A stretch of 64,000 nucleotides of DNA from CAISCU01 sp943361925 (lineage in GTDB: Bacteria > Bacteroidota > Bacteroidia > UKL13-3). The stretch covers positions 124,001 through 188,000 of the forward strand of contig CALRIT020000003.1 of the NCBI GenBank assembly GCA_943361925.1. Reading direction: 5' to 3'. Positions 26,767 through 35,643 of this stretch are shown one piece after another. Under the pieces are notes generated by a model, which worked only from the letters and a program-made list of their open reading frames with translations, made no database searches and had not been told where the DNA came from. A program made the translations under genes and the position numbers. How positions within the stretch are numbered: the stretch's first letter is position 1; each line of letters opens with the position of its first letter.

Positions 26767-28614
26767 TCATTTCCAGTTCTTTATTAGACTTCTTGTTTTA
26801 TTGTTTGGTTCATGTTTATCATCAATTTTACCTATGTCAATAACAACGGGAACTTGTGCAGTCAAACCCGCAATAATACAAGTGCCTGTTGGGAGAATAG
26901 GTAAGTATTCAAACGACAATTTGTCCAAGTATGAAATTGTTTTCTCAACGGCCAAAATATCGTTGTTATTAATCAGTCTATGCAAAAAGTAGTTATGTAA
27001 TTGAGAAATGATTGTTGAAGAAATATCAGATGGTCTTTGACTTGCAATAGTTAAAAACACTCCGAACTTCCTTCCCTCTTTAATTATCTCTTCAAATGTT
27101 TCTAAGCGATAGTCTTTCCATTGTTCACTTTCTCTGTCAGAATCTCTCGATAAAATATTGTGTGCTTCATCAACGATTATATTCAAATAGCTTGTCTCGT
27201 CATTTTTTTCTTTTTGTTCGGCATATAACTGTTTGCATAAAAGTAATGGGAGAATTTTACGCATATGGATGTTGACTTCTTTTAGAGATACAATTGTGAA
27301 GTTTTTCTGATTGCTGATGCTGTCATTAATCTCAATTACTTTTCTTATATCTTCGAATCGCTTCTCCATTCGCTTTATTAAAGGAGATAGGTGTTCTCTG
27401 TTTGCATGTCCCTTTATGATGTCGTCATAGTATTGAAATATGATTTGTAATTTAAGTTTGTCAAGGTCATTTAATTTACTAGAAGATAATTTAATAAGGT
27501 CTATATCATTGCTGACATATTGTTTCATTTCTTGCCCAAACTTCCAATTGCCGTCTTCTTCAATATAAATAAACTCATTGTTCTTATTGAAGTACTGCAA
27601 TCTTTCTCTCAGGATATCCAATACATAAGGAATATTTGAACTAGGTAAACAGTTTTCTATATCAGATAAAAACTCAATAATAACCTTAGAGCCAAGTTCT
27701 TTATCATTCTTGTCGATTGCAAGGAGCAATTTTGATTTTATTAAACTCAAAATGGCAACATTGCTTGTTAGCCTTTCTGATAACCAAGAATTAGATATTG
27801 CTCTCCTTATAAAAGGCGTTTGAGTTTTTTCAGTAGCTTCTAAAACAACTGTCCAGAATGACGGTTCGTAAAGGGTTTCTGTGCTTACAGGAAATTTGTC
27901 ACCTTTACCCTTCGTAGATAGCTTGTAAATCTGTTTGAATTCCTTCTCTACAATAATATTGTTGTTTTCATTTACATATTCACCATTAAAATCTAAAAGG
28001 AAAAATTTAGCGTTAGCTTGGAAGTTTGGTTGGTCTTTATATTTCTTGAATAGTTCGTAATATATTTTTGCCAACGTATATGATTTTCCACTACCTGTAT
28101 TTCCAAAGATTCCAATGTGGCTTGCAAATAAACTATCAATACCAACTTGTATTTCTTGTCCTTTTTCAAGAGTTAGAGTTCCAATAGTCAATGGCTCATC
28201 TTTTTTTCTTATAAAGTCGTGAACACTATTGAACTCCTCTCTGTCTAAAAGGTAACACTCATTATCAATCAAAGGCATTTCTTTTATGCCTCGTTCAAAT
28301 TCCTTTTTATTAAAGAACCCAAGTAAGCTTATGTTAAGTGTTCTATTAATTTTTTCTTTGTCGCTTGAATATTCTTTCTTAGAATAAACTTTGTCTTCAA
28401 TCGTGTATTCTCCTTCTACCTTGCCAATTATTTTTGTAAACCCTTTTATAATTTTAATGTAGCTACCAACAGAAACATTTTTGACAAGGTCTCCCTTGTA
28501 AAGCAAATGTGAACTATTTTTCGCTTTGTCAACAGAAACACGAATAGCTCGGCCGTCAACAGAAGTAACACTTCCGATTCGGAAGATTGAATCTTTTATT
28601 ATTTCTTCTTCCAT
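26767..28614 (-). CDS. HerA-like ATPase of a SIR2-HerA anti-phage system
   Basis: The protein has 615 residues. An N-terminal beta-barrel of HAS-barrel type (about 1-75) is followed by a P-loop FtsK/HerA core: Walker A GNTGSGKS at 171-178, FLLDFNGEY, a Walker B-like IIVDEAHN near residue 490 and TIASQRPSDISS as sensor region. HerA proteins form hexameric ring motors on DNA. The start lies 6 bases after the SIR2 gene stop, giving the two-gene SIR2-HerA arrangement known as an NAD-depleting, phage-induced defence complex. The role is therefore inferred from gene pairing as well as motifs. Confidence 0.88.
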   Translation of the reverse strand: MEEEIIKDSIFRIGSVTSVDGRAIRVSVDKAKNSSHLLYKGDLVKNVSVGSYIKIIKGFTKIIGKVEGEYTIEDKVYSKKEYSSDKEKINRTLNISLLGFFNKKEFERGIKEMPLIDNECYLLDREEFNSVHDFIRKKDEPLTIGTLTLEKGQEIQVGIDSLFASHIGIFGNTGSGKSYTLAKIYYELFKKYKDQPNFQANAKFFLLDFNGEYVNENNNIIVEKEFKQIYKLSTKGKGDKFPVSTETLYEPSFWTVVLEATEKTQTPFIRRAISNSWLSERLTSNVAILSLIKSKLLLAIDKNDKELGSKVIIEFLSDIENCLPSSNIPYVLDILRERLQYFNKNNEFIYIEEDGNWKFGQEMKQYVSNDIDLIKLSSSKLNDLDKLKLQIIFQYYDDIIKGHANREHLSPLIKRMEKRFEDIRKVIEINDSISNQKNFTIVSLKEVNIHMRKILPLLLCKQLYAEQKEKNDETSYLNIIVDEAHNILSRDSDRESEQWKDYRLETFEEIIKEGRKFGVFLTIASQRPSDISSTIISQLHNYFLHRLINNNDILAVEKTISYLDKLSFEYLPILPTGTCIIAGLTAQVPVVIDIGKIDDKHEPNNKTRSLIKNWK

Positions 28615-28620
28615 TTCAGC

Positions 28621-29736
28621 TTAGTCAATTTTGTCCAATACGGCTTTGAAAATACTTGTATTAATAGTTTTGAAATCATAGTTCTCTGGTGCTATTGGCT
28701 CTATAAAATCAATATTGTTGTAGCGAATCGTTGTATTGCCCTTCTTCACATTTTCTTCAATTATTGTTTTTGCTGCACTGTCATATGCAAAAACTTTAAT
28801 TGTTAAAGTTGGATTTGAATTTGCAGCCCGCAAAACAATTTCTCTGATGTGTTCATCAGCCAATGAGAATCCCAAAATAAACAAGATAGTATTTTCTTTT
28901 TCCAATTCGTTGGATAAAACCCGAAGCAACTCATAATAGTGTAGGTTTAAAATTGTGTCTTGAAATTTTTCTTTGGTTGGATTAACCACAGCAAGTTTAT
29001 CATAAGCTACAAGAAAGTCATTAAATGTTGTGTCATAAGTCTTGCTAGAAACTTCAGAAATAAAGTGGTCAAGTTTATCAGTTGTAGTAAAGTCAATAAC
29101 TTTGCTTTTTACGGCGTCCCATTTGGATTTTATCTCTTCTATTTCCTTTAACTCGGAATAAACAATTTTTTCTTTTTCAGATTTCCATGTCAGTGAGCCG
29201 TGAACTTTTAGCAAATTGAAAACAGGAATTTCAGAAGTGTTGTCATAGTGCAAACTTTTTTTGAAAAGAGATTTTTTGAAGTTGGTTAAACTGAAAACAG
29301 GATTGAACCTTCCATAAAATCCGTCATTGTATTCAAGTTGCGTATCCTCCAAAGCTTTTTCAAAGAACACATCAATGTTGGTGGTAAATAGATTTACTTG
29401 CTTATTGAGGATTGAACTTTTTCGTTTCAGGACAATGGTGTTTAAGAGAACGAGAAACTCTTTGTAATTTTCCATTACTAAGGATTTGCGTGGTCCTACT
29501 TTAGTATCATCAATGATGATAGGATTCTTTGATATTACGTTTTCATAGTACTTTCCAAGAATAGAAACTCTGATTATTTCTTTTTGCTTGTCGTTGAGCG
29601 TTGTGTCATTATTCAACTCTGTTAAGAGTAATTCAATGTTACCCAAAGTTGAAAAATATGGAACAGACAAACCCGAACCAATTAAGAAATTTAGGTTGCA
29701 GTCTTGAATCGTATTTTTTAGTTTATCTATGTCCAT
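28621..29736 (-). CDS. SIR2-domain NADase-like effector (SIR2-HerA system)
   Basis: The protein has 371 residues. Sirtuin-like NAD-binding motifs are GSGLS (20-24), TTNIDVFFE (118-126; N120 and D122 catalytic region) and KVHGSL with H179. A C-terminal FILGFSLADEHIRE segment is typical of SIR2_2 defence proteins. No zinc-binding cysteine module of deacetylase sirtuins is seen, which fits an NAD-hydrolysing effector. It is encoded directly before the HerA ATPase. In characterised SIR2-HerA systems the two form a large complex that depletes NAD upon infection. A cassette-like repeat (element C) precedes the gene. Confidence 0.88.
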   Translation of the reverse strand: MDIDKLKNTIQDCNLNFLIGSGLSVPYFSTLGNIELLLTELNNDTTLNDKQKEIIRVSILGKYYENVISKNPIIIDDTKVGPRKSLVMENYKEFLVLLNTIVLKRKSSILNKQVNLFTTNIDVFFEKALEDTQLEYNDGFYGRFNPVFSLTNFKKSLFKKSLHYDNTSEIPVFNLLKVHGSLTWKSEKEKIVYSELKEIEEIKSKWDAVKSKVIDFTTTDKLDHFISEVSSKTYDTTFNDFLVAYDKLAVVNPTKEKFQDTILNLHYYELLRVLSNELEKENTILFILGFSLADEHIREIVLRAANSNPTLTIKVFAYDSAAKTIIEENVKKGNTTIRYNNIDFIEPIAPENYDFKTINTSIFKAVLDKID

Positions 29737-29794
29737 GTTGTTGTATTATGATTTTTGCACTGTAGTTTAGTGTTTGCATTGTCGCCATGTCATG

Positions 29795-29940
29795 AACGAT
29801 AACGGTTGGCCGATTTGCGTTCGGGCTGGGGATAGAAGCACTAAACAGTCAACCTGCACCAAAGCTGAATAGAAGCACAAAGCTCCAAGTTTGCACGTCA
29901 CCCCTCCTGACGCAAAACCCGTGTTACCAGCAGTAATTCT
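29795..29940. repeat. Cassette-boundary-like inverted repeat element C
   Basis: A long imperfect inverted repeat. Left arm: GATAACGGTTGGCCGATTTG then CGTTCGGGCTGGGG. Right arm: CCCCTCCTGACGCAAAACCC then GTGTTACC. The centre carries TAGAAGCACT (29833-29842) and AAGCTCCAA as in element B. The end motif GTTACCAGCAGTAA recurs in inverted orientation at 31217-31233 (TTATTGCTGGTAAC), just upstream of the RelA/SpoT-domain gene, so that gene is bracketed by related ends. A mobile-cassette origin is inferred. Confidence 0.6.
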
Positions 29941-29942
29941 TG

Positions 29943-31202
29943 TCATATGTCCGCTAATTCTTTTTTCAATTTGTCCTTTATAGATTTTGTCGGCACCTTG
30001 TCAACAACCTTTTCCGTCAATGATTTTAAAATTTGGAAGCTGTTTTTAAGGTAGTTTTCTGAAGGTGTCTCGATACCGTGCAAAAGGTAATTTCTCACTT
30101 GTCGCATTTGGCTTAGTTGAGCAGTCTCAGCAGAAGTTAAAATCTTTTTCTCTTTCAAAATTCTAAAATCTGGTATCAGATATTTTCTTGACTTTATTTC
30201 ATCCTCTGTCAAAAACTCTCGTGCCGCTTTTTCTAATACCACCCAGCACTTTACAAATGACTCAAAGCCCGATGCTTTCTTTTCTGAAATGTGCAAATTT
30301 TTAAAATAATTTTTAAGATTTATTTTATCGGTATCATAGAACTCAACTAATAACATATTCAACAATTGGTCTGTAACTGATTCGTTTGATTCTATGTTTA
30401 TTTTGTCAATGTAATTATTGAAGTCTTTAGTATCTAGTTTTTTGATTGTGTTTAAGTAGTTATTTAATAAATAGGTGTCTCCAAGCTTGATTTTGTTCAG
30501 ATAGTTCTTGTCAATTGAGTTCAAAAGGAAATTTGTCAATTCATATTTATCGGTAATATCATTTCGTTGCTTTGTTCTTTCTGCCATTGCGGACTGCAAT
30601 CTCTCAAGTGCTATTTCACCACTTAATACAAGTCCATTAATTTCGTCAAGTATGGCAAGTTCTTCCTTTGATAAGTCTCCTGAAAATGGCTTGTAAACAA
30701 GGTCATGTTCTACCTCTGACCAAGCGTGCATAAGAACAGAAGCTACTTGTATCTCTGCTAAAGTGTCAAGGTATCTTTTGGTTAAATTTTCTTCTTTCAG
30801 TTTAACTCTATAATGTGTCGCCCAATACCCTGAAAAACGTTTTGTGTATTTTGGTGTATGAGCTTCGTTAGGAAATTCTTTCTTCTTTTCAATTTGGAAA
30901 AGCTCATTAATAATCTCATCGATAATTTCTCTCTCAGAAGGAAAGTATAGAGAAACTCTTATTCCCGCTAAGTCAACAATGTCGTTAAAAATATCGTCAA
31001 CAGATTTGTATTTTTTCTCTTCATTTCTCTTTAACAGTTTGTCCTTTAATCTGTCTGGCCTTTTTGCTCTATGTGTAACGATAGCCTTAATCCCTCTTTT
31101 GAAAAGTTGGTCTTCAATTTTGCTCGCAACAATCTGTGAGAGTTTTTGATAATAGTCAAACTCTTTGTTGTATTGCTTTATAAAGTCGTCTATTATTTTC
31201 AT
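29943..31202 (-). CDS. RelA/SpoT alarmone synthetase domain fused to a C-terminal HEPN-like domain
   Basis: The protein has 419 residues. Residues ~30-170 are a RelA/SpoT nucleotidyltransferase: DIVDLAGIRVSLYF (D77, R82), GYWATHYRV near 125-133 and AEIQVASVLMHAWSEVEHDL near 149-168. There is no HD hydrolase, TGS or ACT domain, so it is a small stand-alone synthetase type. After a helical linker, residues ~320-400 look HEPN-like, with LSQMRQVRNYLLHG placing R370 and H375 in R-x4-H. Alarmone synthetases of this class can be housekeeping or toxic (toxSAS, CapRel-like). The defence-island setting and flanking cassette-like ends favour a toxic or anti-phage role, but no antitoxin gene is adjacent. 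Confidence 0.75.
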   Translation of the reverse strand: MKIIDDFIKQYNKEFDYYQKLSQIVASKIEDQLFKRGIKAIVTHRAKRPDRLKDKLLKRNEEKKYKSVDDIFNDIVDLAGIRVSLYFPSEREIIDEIINELFQIEKKKEFPNEAHTPKYTKRFSGYWATHYRVKLKEENLTKRYLDTLAEIQVASVLMHAWSEVEHDLVYKPFSGDLSKEELAILDEINGLVLSGEIALERLQSAMAERTKQRNDITDKYELTNFLLNSIDKNYLNKIKLGDTYLLNNYLNTIKKLDTKDFNNYIDKINIESNESVTDQLLNMLLVEFYDTDKINLKNYFKNLHISEKKASGFESFVKCWVVLEKAAREFLTEDEIKSRKYLIPDFRILKEKKILTSAETAQLSQMRQVRNYLLHGIETPSENYLKNSFQILKSLTEKVVDKVPTKSIKDKLKKELADI

Positions 31203-31916
31203 TTGACTTTCTGTATGTTATTGCTGGTAACTAGTTTATTGAAGCCACAAAACTTCCTCAATCCAATCTCTTTTAGTAAGGGCAGAAGAAGCAATAGGCT
31301 AAACAATACTATCAATTTTTCATCAAAAAACCAATATTGCCTTAAATAATTTATCCGGTTTGTGAATCACAAACAAACACCTCTCAAGTCCTCATCCTCA
31401 GTATTCACATTCACACTTTCTCCGGCATTTAGTTTGATTAAGCCTGTGGAGAGTTCTATCCAAACGGGGGAATTGTCGGCGGGGTTGCTTATTTTGTTGT
31501 CTTTGATTTGTAGTCTTTTGATGGCTTGTAAATAGCTTGTGAGTTCTGCGGTTCCAACAGACCAAATGTTTTGTTGTTTCCCAATTTTTTCACAGAAAGT
31601 GAGCATATTGTTCCATCGTTTTTGGTCTGCAAATTCCCATGAATGGCCCCAAACGTAGAAGAGAGAAAGTGACTTTTTGTTTAAGGCTAAAAACTCATCT
31701 GTATACTCCAAAACTTTACTGTCGTGGCAAGTGGGGTTCCAACGTAAATAGTTTTCGGGTAAGTCGAATTTATAGGTATCGCTAACCGTTCTAGCATTGC
31801 TAATGCCTGTTGTAGAAATGAGTTTGGAAATAGGCTCATTCGTATTTCCAAATGGGTAAGCCATACTTAAGATTTTCCTTTGGGTAAGGGCTGTTAATTG
31901 TTTGATATCAGAATTT

Positions 31917-32095
31917 AGGGCCTGCTGAAAATCTTTATTAGAACATATTATCAATCAATTAAAATTGGTTTTCAAATTAAATAAAGACAGAAACAAGGCC
32001 ATCTTTGTCGTTGCTGCCCAATTGAAGTATTATATATACATCTAATTTGGCAGCGTCTAAAATCTGACCTGTTTCTGTCTTTTTCAGCTGGCCCT
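31917..32095. mobile_element. MITE copy 1 (179 bp)
   Basis: The terminal inverted repeats are AGGGCCTGCTGAA and TTCAGCTGGCCCT, with one mismatch. An inner inverted pair is AGACAGAAACA / TGTTTCTGTCT, and a central hairpin is built on GCTGCC(C/A)AATT / AATTTGGCAGC. No coding capacity for a transposase, so mobilisation must be in trans. It is nearly identical to the copy 300 bp away. Target duplication is not clear; a 2-bp AA duplication is compatible with the restored host frame. Confidence 0.88.
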
Positions 32096-32395
32096 ATTCA
32101 CTTCCTCCAATATTTCCAACTCCGAAATTTTAATGAAATCTTTGTGATATGCGCCGTGAGCAGCAATCTCATGGTTTTTATAAATGATTAAAAGCGAATC
32201 TTTTGGCACATATTTTTGAAAAATGGTATCGCCAAATTCCATAGGCCAAGCCATTGTTGTTCCTAAATAAGATGAATTCAAATTAAATGTTCCAACCAGC
32301 CCGTATTGGTCAAATAGTTTAGCTAATTCAATATCCTGAATGGTCCCATCATCATAACTCAAAACCAAAGCTTTGTTTTTACCTTCAGGGTAAGT

Positions 32396-32573
32396 AGGGC
32401 CTGCTGAAGATCTTTATTAGAACTATTTATCAATCAATTAAAATTGGTTTTCAATTAAATAAAGACAGAAACAAGGCCATCTTTGTCGTTGCTGCCAAAT
32501 TGAAGTATTAGATATACGTCTAATTTGGCAGCGTCTAAAATCTGACCTGTTTCTGTCTTTTTCAGCAGGCCCT
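32396..32573. mobile_element. MITE copy 2 (178 bp)
   Basis: Direct-orientation sister of copy 1 with matching perfect 13-bp terminal inverted repeats AGGGCCTGCTGAA / TTCAGCAGGCCCT, and only about a dozen differences to copy 1. It separates the signal peptide of the deacetylase from its catalytic domain. The high identity points to recent movement. Confidence 0.88.
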
Positions 32574-32866
32574 TAAAAAAGCAACGAAATTGCTCTTCGT
32601 CTTACATGAAAACAACAGCAACAAAGCGGCATAAAACAGAATATATAATCTTGTCATTTTAGATTAAGGGGATGGGTTTGATTGAAACTACTATTGCTGT
32701 TTTATTAGCGGTTTCGTAACAATAATAAATGTAAACTTAGGGTATTGAATTTTCAATATACAACATATGAGGCGATTGCAATGGTTAATATTCGCGTTTA
32801 TTATTTTTCCGCATCAACCAAATCATATAAAAACCAGTCATTATTCAAGTGCTTTTAGGCAGATTC

Positions 32867-33376
32867 TTAGCGTATCCTTAAGCTGTCTGTCTTAAACGTT
32901 TTGTAGTCTACATGTTTTATGATCTCTACATTTTTATCACGCAGTTTCGAAATGAGTATATCCAGATCGGGTTCAATTCTATGCAAGGGTGTCGAAATAT
33001 GAAAAGGTGTGGAAATATGTATGGGTTCATCGTTTACGTGTAATCCATCAAAGTTTGATTTAATTAACCAAAACGAACCAATTCGTGGATAGTCCTTTTC
33101 ACCTACCAGGTTGGCATAATCAAAATCTAATTTAGCAAGTAGGGTGAAGTCCAACTCTTCTGAATGAATTAGTAACCAGTCTGTTTGCTGTTCACTAATA
33201 AAATCATTGAAGCGCTGAGACGAAATTATTTTCCATAAGAAATTTTGTCCACCAGAAGTAAATTTCGTCCCCGATTGAGTCAAAGCGGCCTCCAACCAAT
33301 GATTAAACTCTCCAATGGGTCCAAGGTTTCCCTTTGATTTCTCTCTATAAACACGTTGTACCAGGTCAACTATCAT
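32867..33376 (-). CDS. Hypothetical protein
   Basis: The protein has 169 residues, cytoplasmic-looking, not recognised. It has a mixed alpha/beta pattern and a short internal repeat (HISTPFHISTPLH near residue 120) that could arise from a 21-base duplication. Codon use is ordinary for the window. It stands alone between the broken deacetylase gene and a membrane protein gene. No function is proposed. Confidence 0.55.
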   Translation of the reverse strand: MIVDLVQRVYREKSKGNLGPIGEFNHWLEAALTQSGTKFTSGGQNFLWKIISSQRFNDFISEQQTDWLLIHSEELDFTLLAKLDFDYANLVGEKDYPRIGSFWLIKSNFDGLHVNDEPIHISTPFHISTPLHRIEPDLDILISKLRDKNVEIIKHVDYKTFKTDSLRIR

Positions 33377-33607
33377 TTACTTTATTGAATTTTCTGTAAG
33401 CAAAAATACATCTACCAAATTATTTTCTGATGTATTAAAATTGGTTTTGTTGGAGAAGTTTAATTTGGTCTGGTTGTACTTAGAGCATTTGGTTCCTTAG
33501 GTAAAGGTGCTTTAATATTAACCGAATTGAAAAGAAAATTAGCAAGAACTAAAATAGTTATGAAACACTCAAAAGCAGCAATTTAAGGATAAAAGTTGTT
33601 TTCATAT

Positions 33608-34294
33608 TTAGCTTTTGATCTTCTCTTTTGTCATGAAGCGTATCAATAAATTAATAAGTATCAGCACAATAAAAAATGGACTTAAATGTGCTATCATAGC
33701 CTCATTGAATACAAACAAACGAGAAATGCTCATGAGATAGAAAACCTGTAAAATCAAAAAGGAGTACAGGCAAATCTTGTTTGAGTTGATGTACAATTGT
33801 TTTCGTTCAATTTGTATATCAGAATCAAGTATCCATTTCACATATACATAAATAGAAATCGGATAAATAATATAGGTGAGAGAAGGGAAAAAACTCCAGA
33901 TTTCTATATCAAAAATCAGAAACAACTCCAGCAATTTTGAATAGAGCAGAATTAAAGTGGGAAGCAGCATCACATGCCAAATCAGTTTGGTTTTATTGTC
34001 ATTTACTTTCCTTAAAAACAGCAGGGTAAAGTTAATCAATGAAGGAATGAAAAAGGGGCTGCTAATGTTAATAGGTGAATATAAATCCGTTCTATGAAAT
34101 AGTATCCCTATAAGAAGAATGAGTGAGGATAGACTTATTGCCTGAACAAAAGTTTTTTCTTTTCGAGTTCTGAGATAATAAATTGTTAAAAGCAGTGAAA
34201 CCAGACATACTGCGATATAAGTATAGAATAAACTCAATATTCCACCAACAATACCATTGGATAAAAGGAATATGGGAAGGATGTTTTCAAACAT
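33608..34294 (-). CDS. Hypothetical membrane protein with about 6-7 transmembrane helices
   Basis: The protein has 228 residues with hydrophobic segments throughout (about residues 5-25, 28-42, 52-68, 80-95, 105-125, 132-155, 175-200, 205-222) separated by short loops. The length and pattern resemble the seven-helix N-terminal half of Bacteroidota membrane-bound AraC-type regulators, but no DNA-binding part follows, so it may be a truncated relative or an unrelated membrane protein. No enzymatic motifs. Confidence 0.5.
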   Translation of the reverse strand: MFENILPIFLLSNGIVGGILSLFYTYIAVCLVSLLLTIYYLRTRKEKTFVQAISLSSLILLIGILFHRTDLYSPINISSPFFIPSLINFTLLFLRKVNDNKTKLIWHVMLLPTLILLYSKLLELFLIFDIEIWSFFPSLTYIIYPISIYVYVKWILDSDIQIERKQLYINSNKICLYSFLILQVFYLMSISRLFVFNEAMIAHLSPFFIVLILINLLIRFMTKEKIKS

Positions 34295-34495
34295 AAGGGT
34301 TTCATTATTTTTGGCTTCTATTTGTGGAATAAGTTATAACTCCTTACACATTTTCCGGTATTATTAATGACATGTTTATCTAAAGGATGAGAAGCTAAAC
34401 AATAGTATAAATTTTTGCGGGGAAATCTATGGGGGAGGATGGAGGTGACCTATTACTTATTTGGGAACATCCTCTATAATTCTGGTTTAATTAGG

Positions 34496-35389
34496 TTATT
34501 TTTTTAACTCTACCTCGCAGATGCATCTAAAACCTATCCAGGATTTGGGATTCGAATATTTCTGAAATTTTGAGATAGTGTATTTGTCGTTGAACAGTGG
34601 TTGTCCGTTCAAATAAGTTTGAAAGTTGAGACCCATTATTAAGCTATCACTTACTAATTCTGATACATTACCTAACATATTATAAATGCCATAGATATTG
34701 GGTTTGCCAAAAATCACCGATTCAGTTTGTAGAGGGATATATGAGGTATCGCCACTTGCATTTGCTGATAAAACAATTGGCAGTTTTTTCAAATTGAAAT
34801 ACTCTTTAGTATTGGAAACCGGTTTATTCTTATTGTCTAAAATATCTACATAGCCCAATGGGTATTCTGTCTTGTTTAAACCACTTTGAGCGGCATATAT
34901 CCATTCTTCCTTAGAAGGTAATCGGTATTTAACAATTTTAGGGTAGTTATATGTACTGTCAAAATTAAAATCCTTAATATGATTAGCTTTTAAATATAGC
35001 ATTAAATTAACTACATCAGAACGCCAATTACAATATTTAACAGCCTGATCGTAGCTGATTCCGATTACAGGAAAATCTCTATAAACAGGGTGTTTGAAGT
35101 AGTAATATTGTAGGTCATTATTTCCAGTACTATCTTTTATCCAACATAAAGTGTCAGGTAGAACTGATAAATATTCTTTTGGTTGAACTCTAAATATCCA
35201 ATGGACATATTCGAGATAATGAAAGTTTGATAATTCAGTGTAGTCAATGAATAAATTATCTTTGAGCCAAGTAGTTCCTGGGGGCACAATTTCAAATTTG
35301 GGAGATTTTCTGACTTTATCATTCAGTTGTTTTGATGAATTACAATTGATAATTAGAAACGCAAAAAGGATGAGAATTGTCTTTGACAT
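34496..35389 (-). CDS. SUMF1/formylglycine-generating-enzyme-like lipoprotein
   Basis: The protein has 297 residues. A lipoprotein signal has its cysteine in IINCNSS (~16). The FGE-sulfatase (C-type lectin-like) fold is recognisable by PGTTWLKDNLFIDYTELSN at the start, GISYDQAVKYCNWRS, YRLPSKEEWIYAAQ and the C-terminal YGIYNMLGNVSELVSD and WIGFRC. In Bacteroidota such lipoproteins include T9SS/gliding factors of GldJ/GldK type and many orphan members; this one is shorter and stands alone. Catalytic formylglycine formation is doubtful; a structural carbohydrate- or protein-binding role is as likely. Confidence 0.75.
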   Translation of the reverse strand: MSKTILILFAFLIINCNSSKQLNDKVRKSPKFEIVPPGTTWLKDNLFIDYTELSNFHYLEYVHWIFRVQPKEYLSVLPDTLCWIKDSTGNNDLQYYYFKHPVYRDFPVIGISYDQAVKYCNWRSDVVNLMLYLKANHIKDFNFDSTYNYPKIVKYRLPSKEEWIYAAQSGLNKTEYPLGYVDILDNKNKPVSNTKEYFNLKKLPIVLSANASGDTSYIPLQTESVIFGKPNIYGIYNMLGNVSELVSDSLIMGLNFQTYLNGQPLFNDKYTISKFQKYSNPKSWIGFRCICEVELKK

Positions 35390-35643
35390 TTAAATTGGCT
35401 ATTTCTATTTAAAGATTACAAATGATTCACTCGAATATAACATAGTGAAGCAATTTAATCAACCACCCATATCCTATCAAACTGAATAAGTCCAAAGTAG
35501 CGTAATGTTTAATTTTGTTTCTTTTTCAAAGGTTTGAATGTAGGTTTCAAGAATGTATTTGTATAGGTCGTATTTGTTTGCGAATTCCCGAGTGCTATCA
35601 GTATTCATGGCCATTTGTTTATCACACCTTGTTCTTACTTATT

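Larger units (their letters stand above)
31367..32657 (-). pseudogene. Polysaccharide deacetylase lipoprotein gene broken by two MITE insertions
   Basis: Three coding pieces can be joined on the minus strand. From 32657: a lipoprotein signal MTRLYILFYAALLLLFSC then KTKSNF. Between the MITEs (about 32394-32096): VLSYDDGT, the NodB motif 1 with its two aspartates, and EIAAHGAYHKDF with the metal-binding histidines. From about 31916 to 31367: the C-terminal part with SMAYPFGN and LFYVWGHSWEF. Copies of one ~179-bp element interrupt it at 31917-32095 and 32396-32573. Deletion of the first element plus two bases would join EEV directly to NSDIKQ in frame. The intact enzyme would remove acetyl groups from a surface or peptidoglycan polymer. 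Confidence 0.85.

Noticed and set aside
26564..26770. 68-codon open frame between the DUF6236 and HerA genes
   Set aside because: It covers the inverted-repeat element B; its composition follows the repeat, and no protein-like pattern is seen.
35477..35614. 45-residue minus-strand ORF (MAMNTDSTREF...) after higA
   Set aside because: Not recognised, no promoter or start signal, AT-rich region. It is not in frame with the lost HigA tail and does not resemble it.
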